Part shown: one piece after another, positions 56,881 to 64,000 of the stretch
Layout: each line of letters begins with the position of its first letter
Position numbering within the stretch: position 1 is the first letter of the stretch
DNA from: Scleromatobacter humisilvae
Lineage (GTDB): Bacteria; Pseudomonadota; Gammaproteobacteria; Burkholderiales; Burkholderiaceae_C
Assembly (NCBI RefSeq): GCF_023231945.1
Contig: NZ_JAJLJH010000010.1
Location: 164,486-228,485, forward strand
DNA length: 64,000 nt
Reading direction: 5' to 3'
Translations under genes and position numbers: made by a program
The notes under the pieces: generated by a model
What the model saw: only the letters and a program-made list of their open reading frames with translations
What the model was told of the DNA's origin: nothing
Databases searched by the model: none

Positions 56881-57630
56881 ATGAGCACCACCGTCGAGAT
56901 CGTCAATGTCCTCAAGAGCGAGCTCAAGCTCGCCCGCCTGACCTACGCCGACCTGGCGCGGGAGCTCGGGCTGGCCGAGTCCAGCGTCAAGCGCATGTTT
57001 GCCAAGGGCGACATGCCGCTGAAGCGCATCGACGAGATCTGCCGCGTGCTCAAGTGCGACTTCTCCGAGCTGGCGCGCAAGGTGGCCGACCTGGAGCTGC
57101 TGCGCGACGAGTTGACGCTGGAGCAGGAGCATGCGGTGGTCGCCGACAGGCGCCTGCTCGTGATGGCGCTGTGCGCATTGAGCCAGTGGCCGTACGAGCA
57201 GATCATGGCCATGTACGCCTTCACCGACGCCGAGGCCGTGAAGCACCTGACGCAGCTTGACCGGCTGGGCATCATCGAACTGAAGCCGCTCAACCGCTAT
57301 CGGCTGAAGGTCGCCAAGACCTTCCGTTGGCGCGCCAACGGCCCGGTGATGCAGTTCTTCCGCGACCACGGCGTCGTCGACTATTTCTCCGGCGGCTTCA
57401 ACGGCGAGAGCGAAATGGTGAGCCTGGTGCACGGCCACATCAGCCTGCCCATGGCCAAGGTGTTCCAGGAGCGACTGCAGCGAATCGCGCAGGATTTCGC
57501 CCAGCAACACCTGGCCGACCAGCGCCTTGCGCCCGCTCACAAGCGGGGCTTCACCGCCGTGATGGCGTTGCGCTCATGGACGTTCGGGCCGCTGCGCGAC
57601 TTGCTGCGCGATCCCACGATCGAGCCCTGA
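56881..57630 (+). CDS. XRE-type helix-turn-helix regulator
   Basis: The 249-residue protein has an XRE/HTH_3-type DNA-binding domain at about 8-65 (LTYADLARELGLAESSVKRM, LKRIDEICRVLKCDFSEL). A C-terminal region with LSQWPYEQIMAMYAFTDAEAVKHLTQLDRLG resembles a second winged-helix-like unit. Its target is unknown. It is convergent with parA, with 13 bases between stops, in the place where parB is usually found. An eight-codon frame (56858-56884) overlaps its ATG as ATGA and could couple translation. Confidence 0.78.
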   Translation: MSTTVEIVNVLKSELKLARLTYADLARELGLAESSVKRMFAKGDMPLKRIDEICRVLKCDFSELARKVADLELLRDELTLEQEHAVVADRRLLVMALCALSQWPYEQIMAMYAFTDAEAVKHLTQLDRLGIIELKPLNRYRLKVAKTFRWRANGPVMQFFRDHGVVDYFSGGFNGESEMVSLVHGHISLPMAKVFQERLQRIAQDFAQQHLADQRLAPAHKRGFTAVMALRSWTFGPLRDLLRDPTIEP

Positions 57631-57643
57631 CGGGCCGGCGGGG

Positions 57644-58432
57644 TCAGCGCAGCTCGGCGGTTGCCGGATGCTTTTCGCGCTCGACCATTTCCCTGGCGAA
57701 CTCGATGAACGCGACGGCTCCACGTGAAGCCGGATCCCACACGACGCCGGGCTGGCCATAGCTCGGAGCCTCGGCCAGGCGGACATTGCGCGGGATGACG
57801 GTGTTGAACACCTTGTCCCCGAAGTGCGCCTTCAGCTGGTCACTGACGTTGACCTGCAGCGTGATGCGCGGATCGAACATCACCCGCAGCAGGCCGATCA
57901 GCTCCAGGTCGCGATTCAGGTTGGCGTGGACCTGGCGGATGGTGTTGACGAGGTCGGACACGCCCTCCAGCGCGAAGTACTCGCACTGCATCGGGACGAT
58001 GACGCCGTGCGCGCTGCACAGACCGTTGAGGGTCAGCAGGTTGAGCGACGGCGGGCAATCGATCAGCACGAAGTCGTACTGGTCGTCGACCGCCTTGAGC
58101 GCGCGGCGCAGACGTTCGTTGCGACGCTCCAGCGCGACCAGTTCGACCTCGGCGCCGGCCAGTTCGCGGTTGGCGCCCAGGACGTCATAGCCGCCACTGG
58201 TGGAGCGTTGGGCGGCTTCCGGAATCGTCGCGCTTTCGAGCAGCACGTCGTAGACCGTCAGCGGCAGGTCGCGCTTGTTGACGCCGGAGCCCATCGTCGC
58301 GTTGCCCTGCGGATCGAGGTCGACAAGCAGGACGCGCTGTCCCACGAGTGCCAGTCCGGCGGCCAGGTTCACGGTCGTCGTGGTCTTGCCGACGCCGCCC
58401 TTCTGGTTCGCGATGCAATAGATTCTCGCCAT
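57644..58432 (-). CDS. parA: Chromosome-partitioning ATPase ParA (Soj)
   Basis: The 262-residue protein has the deviant Walker A motif KGGVGKTT (K11, K16), VDLDPQGNATMGSGV, Walker B-like VLIDCPPSLNLLTLNG, and the ParA C-terminal VRLAEAPSYGQPGVVWDP. It is a chromosomal Soj-type ParA by length and motifs. It moves ParB-parS complexes to segregate the origin region. It follows rsmG on the same strand after 53 bases. No parB gene follows; the next gene is convergent and encodes an XRE regulator. Confidence 0.93.
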   Translation of the reverse strand: MARIYCIANQKGGVGKTTTTVNLAAGLALVGQRVLLVDLDPQGNATMGSGVNKRDLPLTVYDVLLESATIPEAAQRSTSGGYDVLGANRELAGAEVELVALERRNERLRRALKAVDDQYDFVLIDCPPSLNLLTLNGLCSAHGVIVPMQCEYFALEGVSDLVNTIRQVHANLNRDLELIGLLRVMFDPRITLQVNVSDQLKAHFGDKVFNTVIPRNVRLAEAPSYGQPGVVWDPASRGAVAFIEFAREMVEREKHPATAELR

Positions 58433-58485
58433 GGATGACCGTGAAAAGCGCTGATGGGAGGAAATGCCTGGCGCTATTGTCGGGG

Positions 58486-59190
58486 CTAGTCGCCCGCGCC
58501 GACAGCGGGTTGCTGCGGCCTCAACCACACCAGGCAGCGCTTTTCGTTCAATTCAGGCACGTCGAGTTGTTCCACGTGGAACATTTCGACATCGGCGGGA
58601 ATGTCGGCCCGCTCTTCGGTCGAGAGATTCGCCTTCATCGCGGCCCAGTGGCCTCGCGGCGCCAGCAGTGGTCGAGTCAGCGTCGTGAAGTCGTGGATCG
58701 ACGCGAACGCGCGGGACGTGATCAGGTCGAACTCGGGCGTCTTGAACGTCCCCGCGACTTCGACACGGCCGTGGACGCCGTGGAGATTCGGGATTCCGAG
58801 TTCGGCCGCGGCCTGGCGGATGAAGGCCGCCTTCTTCGCAACGGCGTCGATGCAGGTGACCTGCCACGCCGGGTTCAGCGACGCGAGGATCACCCCCGGC
58901 AGCCCGGCGCCGCTGCCGACGTCCAGCACGCGCAGCGCGCCCTGCCCTGCGGTGCCTGCGCCCTCACGCAGCGGCGTGACCACGGCCAGACAGTCGAGCA
59001 GGTGGTGCGTGAACATCTCGCCGGTGTTGCGGACGGCCGTCAGGTTGTAGACCTTGGTCCAGCGCTGGATCAGGGCCATGTAGGCCAGCAACCGCCCGCG
59101 GTCGATCGCTGTCAGCGTCAGGCCGAGCCGAGGGGCCAGTGCCTCGAGTTGCCCGTCCAGTCGCGACGGGTCGCCGTATTCAAGCGGCAT
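58486..59190 (-). CDS. rsmG: 16S rRNA (guanine(527)-N7)-methyltransferase
   Basis: The 234-residue protein has [21 protein letters not shown], the SAM motif [46 protein letters not shown] and a C-terminal MFHVEQL, as in GidB proteins. It methylates G527 of 16S rRNA. The ATG overlaps the mnmG stop by 11 bases. A parS variant lies inside the gene at the MFHVEQ codons (58568-58583). Confidence 0.95.
   Translation of the reverse strand: MPLEYGDPSRLDGQLEALAPRLGLTLTAIDRGRLLAYMALIQRWTKVYNLTAVRNTGEMFTHHLLDCLAVVTPLREGAGTAGQGALRVLDVGSGAGLPGVILASLNPAWQVTCIDAVAKKAAFIRQAAAELGIPNLHGVHGRVEVAGTFKTPEFDLITSRAFASIHDFTTLTRPLLAPRGHWAAMKANLSTEERADIPADVEMFHVEQLDVPELNEKRCLVWLRPQQPAVGAGD
58568..58583. other. parS: parS site (TGTTCCACGTGGAACA)
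   Basis: This perfect palindrome matches the TGTTTCACGTGAAACA consensus at 14 of 16 positions and equals the form used in Pseudomonas. It is placed within rsmG. Confidence 0.75.
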
Positions 59191-61207
59191 GTTGAGTGGG
59201 GACGGTATTGGCGCTTGAGAAGCCCTTGAAGCGCTTCTTCTTCAGATGCACCAGCAGCAGCGAGATCGCCGCCGGCGTCACCCCGGAGATACGGGTCGCC
59301 TGGCCGAGGGTCTGCGGGCGATGCTGGTTGAGCTTCTGGCGAACCTCGAAAGACAGCGCGGTGACTTGGTCGTAGTCGAGCTCGGCGGGCAGCGCGAGCT
59401 CTTCAAAACTCTGTGCTCGCGTCACTTCCTCGTTCTGCTTGTCGATGTAGCCGGCGTACTTGGTGGCAATTTCGAGCTGCTCGATGACCTCGCCTGCCAG
59501 TTGCGGACCGAGTTCCTGCGTCAGTGTTTCACGTGAAACATCGACGTTCGGACGCGCGATCGCGGTTGCGGCGACGAGCGTGTCGAAGTCGATGCCCGGA
59601 CGCCGCAGCAGGTCGGCCAGCGAGTGCTCGTGTTCCAGCGCCTTGCCGAGCAGCCGTTCGGCGTCGGCCGCCGGCAGGTTGTTCGGATGCACCCAGGTCG
59701 AACGCAGCCGCTCGGTCTCCCGTGCCAGCGCGTCGCGCTTGCGGTTGAAGTGAGTCCAGCGGGCATCGTCGACCAGGCCGAGTTCGCGTCCGAGCTCGGT
59801 CAGCCGCAGGTCTGCGTTGTCCTCTCGCAGCTGCAGCCGGAATTCAGCGCGGCTGGTGAACATCCGGTACGGCTCCGTCACGCCCTTGGTGATCAGGTCG
59901 TCCACCAGCACCCCCAGGTAGGCATGGTCGCGCCGAAGGACGAAGCCGTCGGCGCGTTCGCTGGCGCGCAGCGACGCGTTCACGCCGGCGAACAGCCCCT
60001 GCGCCGCCGCTTCTTCGTAGCCGGTCGTGCCATTGATCTGGCCGGCGAAGAACAGCCCGCTGATCGCACGCGTCTCGAATGTGCTCTTGAGTTCGCGCGG
60101 GTCGAAGTAGTCGTATTCGATTGCATAGCCCGGTCGCAGGATGTGCGCGTTGGCCAAGCCGGCCATCGAGCGCACCGCCGCCAGCTGGACGTCGAACGGC
60201 AGCGACGTCGAGATGCCGTTCGGATAGAACTCGTGCGTCGTCAGGCCCTCGGGCTCCAGGAAGATCTGGTGCGAATCCTTGTCGGCGAAACGATTGACCT
60301 TGTCCTCGATGCTCGGGCAGTAGCGCGGCCCCACCCCTTCGATGACGCCGGTGAACATCGGGCTGCGATCGAAACCGGAGCGGATGATCTCGTGCGTGCG
60401 CGCATTCGTGGACGTCACCCAACACGGCATCTGGCGCGGATGCTGCGCGGCCGTGCCCATGAAGCTGATCACCGGCATCGACGTCGTGACCTTGCCGTCG
60501 GCGTCCGGCATGCCGTCGCCGGGCTGCTCCGCGAGTTGGGAGAAGTCGATCGAGCGGCCGTCGATGCGCGGCGGCGTGCCGGTCTTGAGGCGCTGCTGCG
60601 GCAGCTTCAGCTCCTTCAGGCGCGCCGACAGCCGCTGCGCCGGCGGATCGCCCGCGCGCCCGGCGCTGTAGTTCTGCAGGCCCATGTGGATCTTGCCGTC
60701 CAGGAACGTCCCCGCCGTCAGCACGACGGTGCGGCCCCGGAAGGTGATGCCGGACTGCGTGACGGCCGCCGTGACCCGGTCGACCCCGTCCACCGACTCG
60801 ATGACCAGGTCGTCCACGGCCTGCTGGAACAACCACAGGTTGGGCTGGCTCTCGAGCCGGCGCCGGATGGCCGCCTTGTAGAGGATGCGATCCGCCTGCG
60901 CGCGCGTCGCCCTCACGGCCGGTCCCTTCGAACCATTGAGGATGCGGAACTGGATACCCGATTCGTCCGTCGCCGCCGCCATCGCACCGCCGAGCGCGTC
61001 GACCTCCTTGACGAGGTGACCTTTGCCGATGCCGCCGATCGACGGGTTGCAGCTCATCTGACCCAGCGTCTCGATGTTGTGCGTCAACAGCAGCGTCGCG
61101 CTGCCCATGCGGGCGGCAGCCAGCGCGGCTTCGGTGCCGGCATGGCCGCCGCCGACCACGATGACGTCGAATTCCTGGGGATAGATCACCGATGACTCAC
61201 TGCGCAT
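59180..61207 (-). CDS. mnmG: tRNA uridine-5-carboxymethylaminomethyl(34) synthesis enzyme MnmG
   Basis: The 675-residue flavoprotein has [81 protein letters not shown] and a C-terminal [18 protein letters not shown], which identify MnmG (GidA). With MnmE it forms the cmnm5 group on wobble uridine 34. It starts at the ATG at 61207; an ATG at 61219 would add four residues. It overlaps rsmG by 11 bases. A perfect parS lies inside the gene at 59525-59540. Confidence 0.96.
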   Translation of the reverse strand: MRSESSVIYPQEFDVIVVGGGHAGTEAALAAARMGSATLLLTHNIETLGQMSCNPSIGGIGKGHLVKEVDALGGAMAAATDESGIQFRILNGSKGPAVRATRAQADRILYKAAIRRRLESQPNLWLFQQAVDDLVIESVDGVDRVTAAVTQSGITFRGRTVVLTAGTFLDGKIHMGLQNYSAGRAGDPPAQRLSARLKELKLPQQRLKTGTPPRIDGRSIDFSQLAEQPGDGMPDADGKVTTSMPVISFMGTAAQHPRQMPCWVTSTNARTHEIIRSGFDRSPMFTGVIEGVGPRYCPSIEDKVNRFADKDSHQIFLEPEGLTTHEFYPNGISTSLPFDVQLAAVRSMAGLANAHILRPGYAIEYDYFDPRELKSTFETRAISGLFFAGQINGTTGYEEAAAQGLFAGVNASLRASERADGFVLRRDHAYLGVLVDDLITKGVTEPYRMFTSRAEFRLQLREDNADLRLTELGRELGLVDDARWTHFNRKRDALARETERLRSTWVHPNNLPAADAERLLGKALEHEHSLADLLRRPGIDFDTLVAATAIARPNVDVSRETLTQELGPQLAGEVIEQLEIATKYAGYIDKQNEEVTRAQSFEELALPAELDYDQVTALSFEVRQKLNQHRPQTLGQATRISGVTPAAISLLLVHLKKKRFKGFSSANTVPTQHAA
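59525..59540. other. parS: Perfect parS site (TGTTTCACGTGAAACA)
   Basis: All 16 bases match the bacterial parS consensus. It lies within mnmG, about 1.1 kb from parA, as expected for an origin-proximal centromere where ParB would load. Confidence 0.9.
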
Positions 61208-61345
61208 GACCCGAACCATCGCGGCCGGATCGAGAGGAGGACCCGCGCTGCGACGGACCGCGGGATTCAGGCAATCGCGCGCGGTCGGAGACGGGTGGGG
61301 GAACCCGGATTTTAGGCGGGCTGGCGGCAACGCGCCACCCAAGAG

Positions 61346-61351
61346 GACAAT
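61346..61351 (+). promoter_or_regulatory. Candidate -10 box (GACAAT) for the YkgJ gene
   Basis: GACAAT lies six bases before the ATG at 61358, as for queA and tgt, suggesting a leaderless transcript. Confidence 0.4.
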
Positions 61352-61357
61352 CGGGCG

Positions 61358-61663
61358 ATGCCGCCGATCGTTCTCGCCCCGTCTAGTGCCACCAAGGGCC
61401 CGGACGACGCCTGCCGGCCCCGCTGTGGCGCCTGCTGCATCGCGCCGTCCATCACGAGCCCGATTCCCGGCATGCCGCAGGGCAAGCCGGCCGGCGTGCC
61501 GTGCGTGCAGCTCGATGAAGAGATGCGCTGCCGCATTTTTGGTCGCCCCGAACGACCTGCCTTTTGTGGCGGTTTGCTGCCGTCGAGGGAAATGTGCGGA
61601 GACGATGCCGCGCAGGCGATCCACTGGCTTGCCGATCTCGAGGCCGCGACCCGCCCGGCTTGA
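61358..61663 (+). CDS. YkgJ-family cysteine-cluster protein
   Basis: The 101-residue protein has the CxCGACC-type cluster ([14 protein letters not shown]), [17 protein letters not shown] and PAFCGG, giving the conserved cysteines of the YkgJ/zinc- or iron-chelating group. The metal and role are unknown. It is divergent from mnmG, with 150 bases between. Confidence 0.85.
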   Translation: MPPIVLAPSSATKGPDDACRPRCGACCIAPSITSPIPGMPQGKPAGVPCVQLDEEMRCRIFGRPERPAFCGGLLPSREMCGDDAAQAIHWLADLEAATRPA

Positions 61664-61763
61664 GGCCTCGACGCCGGCGTCAAAAGTGCAAGCAATCGCA
61701 ACACAACGTCATCTACGTAAGTATTGCAACTGCCGCCGCGCAGGCTTTTGAGCGGGTCCGTGG

Positions 61764-62171
61764 CTACGCGGCCATGTCTCGATGCACGCCGGCGTCCCGA
61801 ACCAGGCGCCCCTGCCAGCGGAATCCGCTAACCGCCGCGTTGAGGTGAAGAATCAGCTTCGCTGGCGTGACGAGCGCCCCCGTCTCGTCCTTCAATCGGA
61901 CGTTGGACTGGATGCCCAACGGATTGGAAAGCGCCACCACGTTGGGGATCACCTCACGCCACTCCCAGCACACACCCAGCATCCGGGGGGTGCTGCCGGA
62001 ATCCTTGACTTCGATGCCCCACAACACCTCGCCGAGATGTGTGCGATCGCTCTCGGCATCGATCCCCTGACTGCTGTCCAAGCACTCCATGCGCTTGCAC
62101 AGACGTCGCCATTCGAGAAGGCTGGCCTCGAAAGGCTCCCACGCGCTGATCGTACTGCTGAGGATTGCCAT
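61764..62171 (-). CDS. DUF4902/RsaM-like quorum-sensing modulator (tentative)
   Basis: The 135-residue protein has a central GVCWEWREV and a C-terminal IQSNVRLKDETGALV followed by LHLNAAVSGFRWQGRLV. This order resembles RsaM/TofM-type DUF4902 proteins (SIGWDWR.., RSNVML.D..G, ..WQ..V), small repressors of acyl-homoserine-lactone signalling in Burkholderia and Pseudomonas. The match was made by memory of the pattern, so it is tentative. Being divergent from a LuxR-type gene (87 bases apart) supports it. Base composition is lower in GC than the core genes. Confidence 0.5.
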   Translation of the reverse strand: MAILSSTISAWEPFEASLLEWRRLCKRMECLDSSQGIDAESDRTHLGEVLWGIEVKDSGSTPRMLGVCWEWREVIPNVVALSNPLGIQSNVRLKDETGALVTPAKLILHLNAAVSGFRWQGRLVRDAGVHRDMAA

Positions 62172-62232
62172 AACCCTGAGTGATGTTGGTGTTAGGAATC
62201 CTTAGTGTGCGGCCGCCTCCCGCCGCCTCGCT

Positions 62233-62250
62233 ACTATCAAATGTTGTAGT
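62233..62250. promoter_or_regulatory. lux-box-like imperfect palindrome
   Basis: ACTATCAAATGTTGTAGT matches its complement at 12 of 18 positions and lies between the LuxR gene and the divergent DUF4902-like gene, 9 bases before the GTG start of the former. It is a candidate LuxR-binding site for autoregulation. Confidence 0.35.
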
Positions 62251-62258
62251 TGTGATCC

Positions 62259-62978
62259 GTGAGTACACTGAGACTCATGCGACTCCAGCGCTTGCTCGAC
62301 CTGTCACAGGCCGCTGATGGCGACAGCTTTCAGAGGCAACTCATCGATCTCGCGAATGAGATGGAGTTTGGCTTGGTGAGCGCATTGGTCGTCACTGACA
62401 TGCCCAACGGGCCAGCTCAAGTTGTGCGACTTGGCAACACGCCGTCGGCCTACCTTGCTGCGTACAAAGACTCGGATAGTTACAGTCGCGACCCAGTTAT
62501 GCAGCGCTTGAAAACATTGAGCGTGCCGGTGATCTATGACCAGAGCCTATATGTTCGTGAAGCGGCCGCCGACCTCTGGGAGGAACAAGCCCAGTTTGGT
62601 TACAGGAGCGGAATTTCTGTCGCCTTGCATCTGCCAGGCCAGCGTCACTTTGTGCTCGGGCTCGATCGTGAGCCTGCGCTCCCGAAATCCGAAGCCAAAT
62701 TAATGCGGATGCTGGGCGACTTGCAATTGCTCGTTGTTCATGCCCAAGAAACGGCCCTGCGTCTGTTTGGCAAGCCGCTGACTGACGTCGCACTCAGTCC
62801 AAAAGAGCAGCTGATCTTGCGCATGACGATGCAGGGAAAGAGCGCGAAGGTCATCGGCGCCGAAATTCACAGTGCCGAGGCCACGATCAACTTTCATCTG
62901 CAAAACGCACGCGTGAAATTGGGCGTCACCTCTAAGCATCAAGCGGTGCTAAAGGCTCAATCCTTGGGATTGATTTGA
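62259..62978 (+). CDS. LuxR-family autoinducer-binding regulator (solo)
   Basis: This 239-residue protein has an autoinducer-binding domain (about 15-165, with YSRDPVMQRLKTLSVPVIYDQ, WEEQAQFGYRSGISVALH and FVLGLDRE). A LuxR helix-turn-helix follows (about 178-235: LSPKEQLILRMTMQGKSAKV, ATINFHLQNARVKLGV). The W, Y and D residues that contact acyl-homoserine lactones are largely present. No LuxI synthase is in the window. The GTG at 62259 and an ATG at 62277 are both possible starts. Codon use is less GC-rich than in the core genes, which suggests acquisition. Confidence 0.87.
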   Translation: MSTLRLMRLQRLLDLSQAADGDSFQRQLIDLANEMEFGLVSALVVTDMPNGPAQVVRLGNTPSAYLAAYKDSDSYSRDPVMQRLKTLSVPVIYDQSLYVREAAADLWEEQAQFGYRSGISVALHLPGQRHFVLGLDREPALPKSEAKLMRMLGDLQLLVVHAQETALRLFGKPLTDVALSPKEQLILRMTMQGKSAKVIGAEIHSAEATINFHLQNARVKLGVTSKHQAVLKAQSLGLI

Positions 62979-62996
62979 GCGCTCACCCCCGTTAAG

Positions 62997-63013
62997 ACTA
63001 TAACTTCTGATAG
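62997..63013 (+). repeat. Direct repeat copy 1 (ACTATAACTTCTGATAG)
   Basis: The 17 bases recur exactly at 63565-63581, and similarity continues into CTCAAGCTGG here versus GTCAAAAGCTGG there. The copies lie 568 bases apart, the first directly after the LuxR gene. Confidence 0.7.
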
Positions 63014-63564
63014 CTCTCAAGCTGGAGTCTTCCTGCTGAAATCGCCTTCGTCGCTCGATGGGGGCGCATCTGCAGGAGATTTCAGCATGTTTAGCTTCAT
63101 CTACACCGTCCTTCTTGGCTGCGACGACGACCTGCCGCGCGGAGGATGGCTCTGCTGAGCTCCGTCTGAGGCGTTGGACGACAGTTCTGCAGCCGCGACG
63201 AGGTTCCTCGAGCGTTTGCGTTGGCACTGGCATGACGCGCCGCTCTCGACCGGCAACGACCATTGGCTGGCGAGTCAGAGCGCGTCAAATCAGTTGCGCG
63301 CCCTTCGTAGAGGTGCAACTCCTATCGCGTTCCAGAGTCTGCCATCCGCTGAATCAAAGTATTCGTGGCTGTCTGATTCGTCAAGCGTGGAGGGCGGTCG
63401 CTTGAAGTTCGCCATGAGCCGCTTCGGAAAGACGCAATGGGCCGGTGCCTTGAGTTCGCGACGAAGTACGAGTTCAAACTGTCTTTGTCGCTCGTGGCGC
63501 TCCGCGAACTTCCCAACGGTTCGAGGCGGTGGTTGAGCCACTGCAGAGACTGCTCGCCTACAAA

Positions 63565-63581
63565 ACTATAACTTCTGATAG
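63565..63581 (+). repeat. Direct repeat copy 2 (ACTATAACTTCTGATAG)
   Basis: This is identical over 17 bases to 62997-63013, in the same orientation, and also followed by a TCAA..GCTGG extension. Confidence 0.7.
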
Positions 63582-63709
63582 GTGTCAAAAGCTGGCGGCT
63601 GGGCTCCAATGACTTATCGATGCAGTCCGCATTGAACCGTACCCTCCACAATCAGCTCGGCCCACTGCTGTCATTCGTGACTCGCGAATGTGCCTTCTGA
63701 TTGACTCTT

Positions 63710-63745
63710 GGGGCGTTGACCTAGGTTGACGCCCCGCTTTTTTTT
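63710..63745 (+). terminator. Rho-independent terminator
   Basis: GGGGCGT pairs with ACGCCCC around a loop containing TGACCTAGGTTG and is followed by an eight-T run after one GC. No gene directly precedes it, so it may belong to a lost or unseen transcript. Confidence 0.65.
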
Positions 63746-63917
63746 GGGCGTGCTAAGCGCGGCAGCACTCGCCGGCGAACGTCAATTGGCTCATTGACTG
63801 CGGCCGCCGGACTCGTCCTCCTACCCGACAAGACCATGGTCGGCTGCCGAGATCTAGCGGAAGAGGCACCCAAGAATTGGCGAACTAGCTGTGATGCTTC
63901 AATAGGTTGTATCCGGT

Positions 63918-63992
63918 GTTCATCCGGGTTGGGTTTGAGAGACTGGAAGTCGCCAAACACCCAATCTGCCAAGAACCGGAGCCCGGATGAAC
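63918..63992. repeat. 11-base inverted repeat at the window edge
   Basis: GTTCATCCGGG (63918-63928) and CCCGGATGAAC (63982-63992) are perfect inverted copies, 53 bases apart. The right arm overlaps the putative transposase start. They could be a hairpin guarding transposase translation or part of an insertion-sequence end. Confidence 0.5.
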
Positions 63993-64000
63993 AGCCATAA
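63987..64000 (+). mobile_element. Possible start of an IS481-family transposase (partial)
   Basis: The last bases read ATGAACAGCCATAA, giving M-N-S-H followed by a codon beginning AA. IS481-family transposases often start MNSHKNARLT or MNTHKNARLT. Only four codons are visible, so the call rests on that memory plus the inverted repeat just upstream and the accessory character of the region. Confidence 0.35.

Larger units (their letters stand above)
62979..63986. other. Gene-poor, lower-GC accessory stretch
   Basis: No convincing gene is seen in this kilobase. Short overlapping open frames exist on both strands, but they lack family motifs and ribosome-binding sites. It holds a 17-base direct repeat (62997-63013 and 63565-63581), a small inverted repeat CATTCG-N7-CGAATG (63672-63690), a terminator at 63710-63745, and an 11-base inverted repeat at its right end. 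Decayed mobile DNA is the likeliest reading. Confidence 0.5.

Noticed and set aside
57716..57731. GGCTCCACGTGAAGCC as a fourth parS site
   Set aside because: It is a near-perfect palindrome with the CACGTG core but matches the parS consensus at only 11 of 16 positions, so it is not listed as a site.
56757..61357. Search for oriC (DnaA-box clusters) near the parS sites
   Set aside because: No cluster of TTATCCACA-like boxes or AT-rich unwinding region was seen by eye in this stretch; the origin is probably outside the window.
63565..63581. Resemblance of ATAACTTCTGATAG to a loxP arm
   Set aside because: The copies are direct repeats 568 bases apart with no inverted partner or spacer, and the match is partial, so it looks like chance.
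63058..63651. Overlapping 83-120-codon frames on both strands
   Set aside because: They lack ribosome-binding sites and recognisable motifs, and they overlap one another; none is preferred.
63721..63972. 83-codon frame on the minus strand starting MADWVFGDFQ
   Set aside because: It runs back through the terminator and the putative insertion-sequence end, with no family match and no ribosome-binding site.

Overview
The window is GC-rich chromosomal DNA with almost wall-to-wall coding. It looks like a betaproteobacterium of the order Burkholderiales (Roseateles/Mitsuaria/Rubrivivax-like). The evidence is the recG-oxyR block divergent from queA, the mnmG-rsmG-parA block with parS sites, many lipoproteins with a glycine run right after the lipobox cysteine, and the general gene content. 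No rRNA, tRNA or CRISPR array was seen. Genus is inference.

Layout. (1) 153-12495, all on the minus strand: an apparent catabolic locus with an alpha/beta hydrolase, an MFS permease, a GH2 beta-mannosidase-like enzyme, an SGNH hydrolase, a GntR/FCD regulator, a D-lactate-dehydrogenase-type flavoenzyme, a TonB-dependent receptor, a MetX-like acyltransferase/hydrolase and an enterochelin-esterase-like hydrolase. (2) 12708-32561: mostly independent genes: ChrA, GNAT plus MFS, a large lipoprotein, an amine oxidase with a DUF2807 protein, a LysR/SDR divergent pair, a PNPOx-like stress protein, TapT, glutathione reductase, a GFA enzyme, an osmoprotectant-type binding-protein/permease fusion, a methyltransferase, an MFS and a CAP-domain lipoprotein. 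(3) 32720-40373, minus strand: a compact seven-gene operon coding for two coiled-coil proteins (one membrane-anchored and PspA-like), a substrate-binding-protein/OmpA fusion, an ABC permease, an ABC ATPase, a short KdpD-like kinase and a KdpE-like regulator. This is the best candidate for an undescribed system. A hybrid sensor kinase follows at 40512-44288. (4) 44335-51765: oxyR, recG, queA and tgt, with a LysR/DUF4148-like pair between queA and tgt. (5) 51831-57630: a cyclophilin-like lipoprotein, an MFS-acyltransferase fusion, a DUF2145 pair and an XRE-type regulator. (6) 57644-61207: parA, rsmG and mnmG with one perfect and two near-consensus parS sites; no parB follows parA. (7) 61764-64000: a lower-GC accessory end with a solo LuxR regulator divergent from a DUF4902/RsaM-like gene, a gene-poor kilobase bounded by a direct repeat, and what looks like the first codons of an IS481-family transposase at the window edge.

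How the genes fit together. The locus at 153-12495 reads as outer-membrane uptake, inner-membrane transport, deacylation and glycoside cleavage of an acylated substrate under a GntR regulator. The seven-gene operon reads as an envelope-sensing or transport complex that makes its own two-component regulators. Several first-in-operon genes (queA, tgt, oxyR, recG, the YkgJ gene and others) have an ACAAT-type -10 box 6-7 bases before the ATG, which suggests leaderless transcripts.
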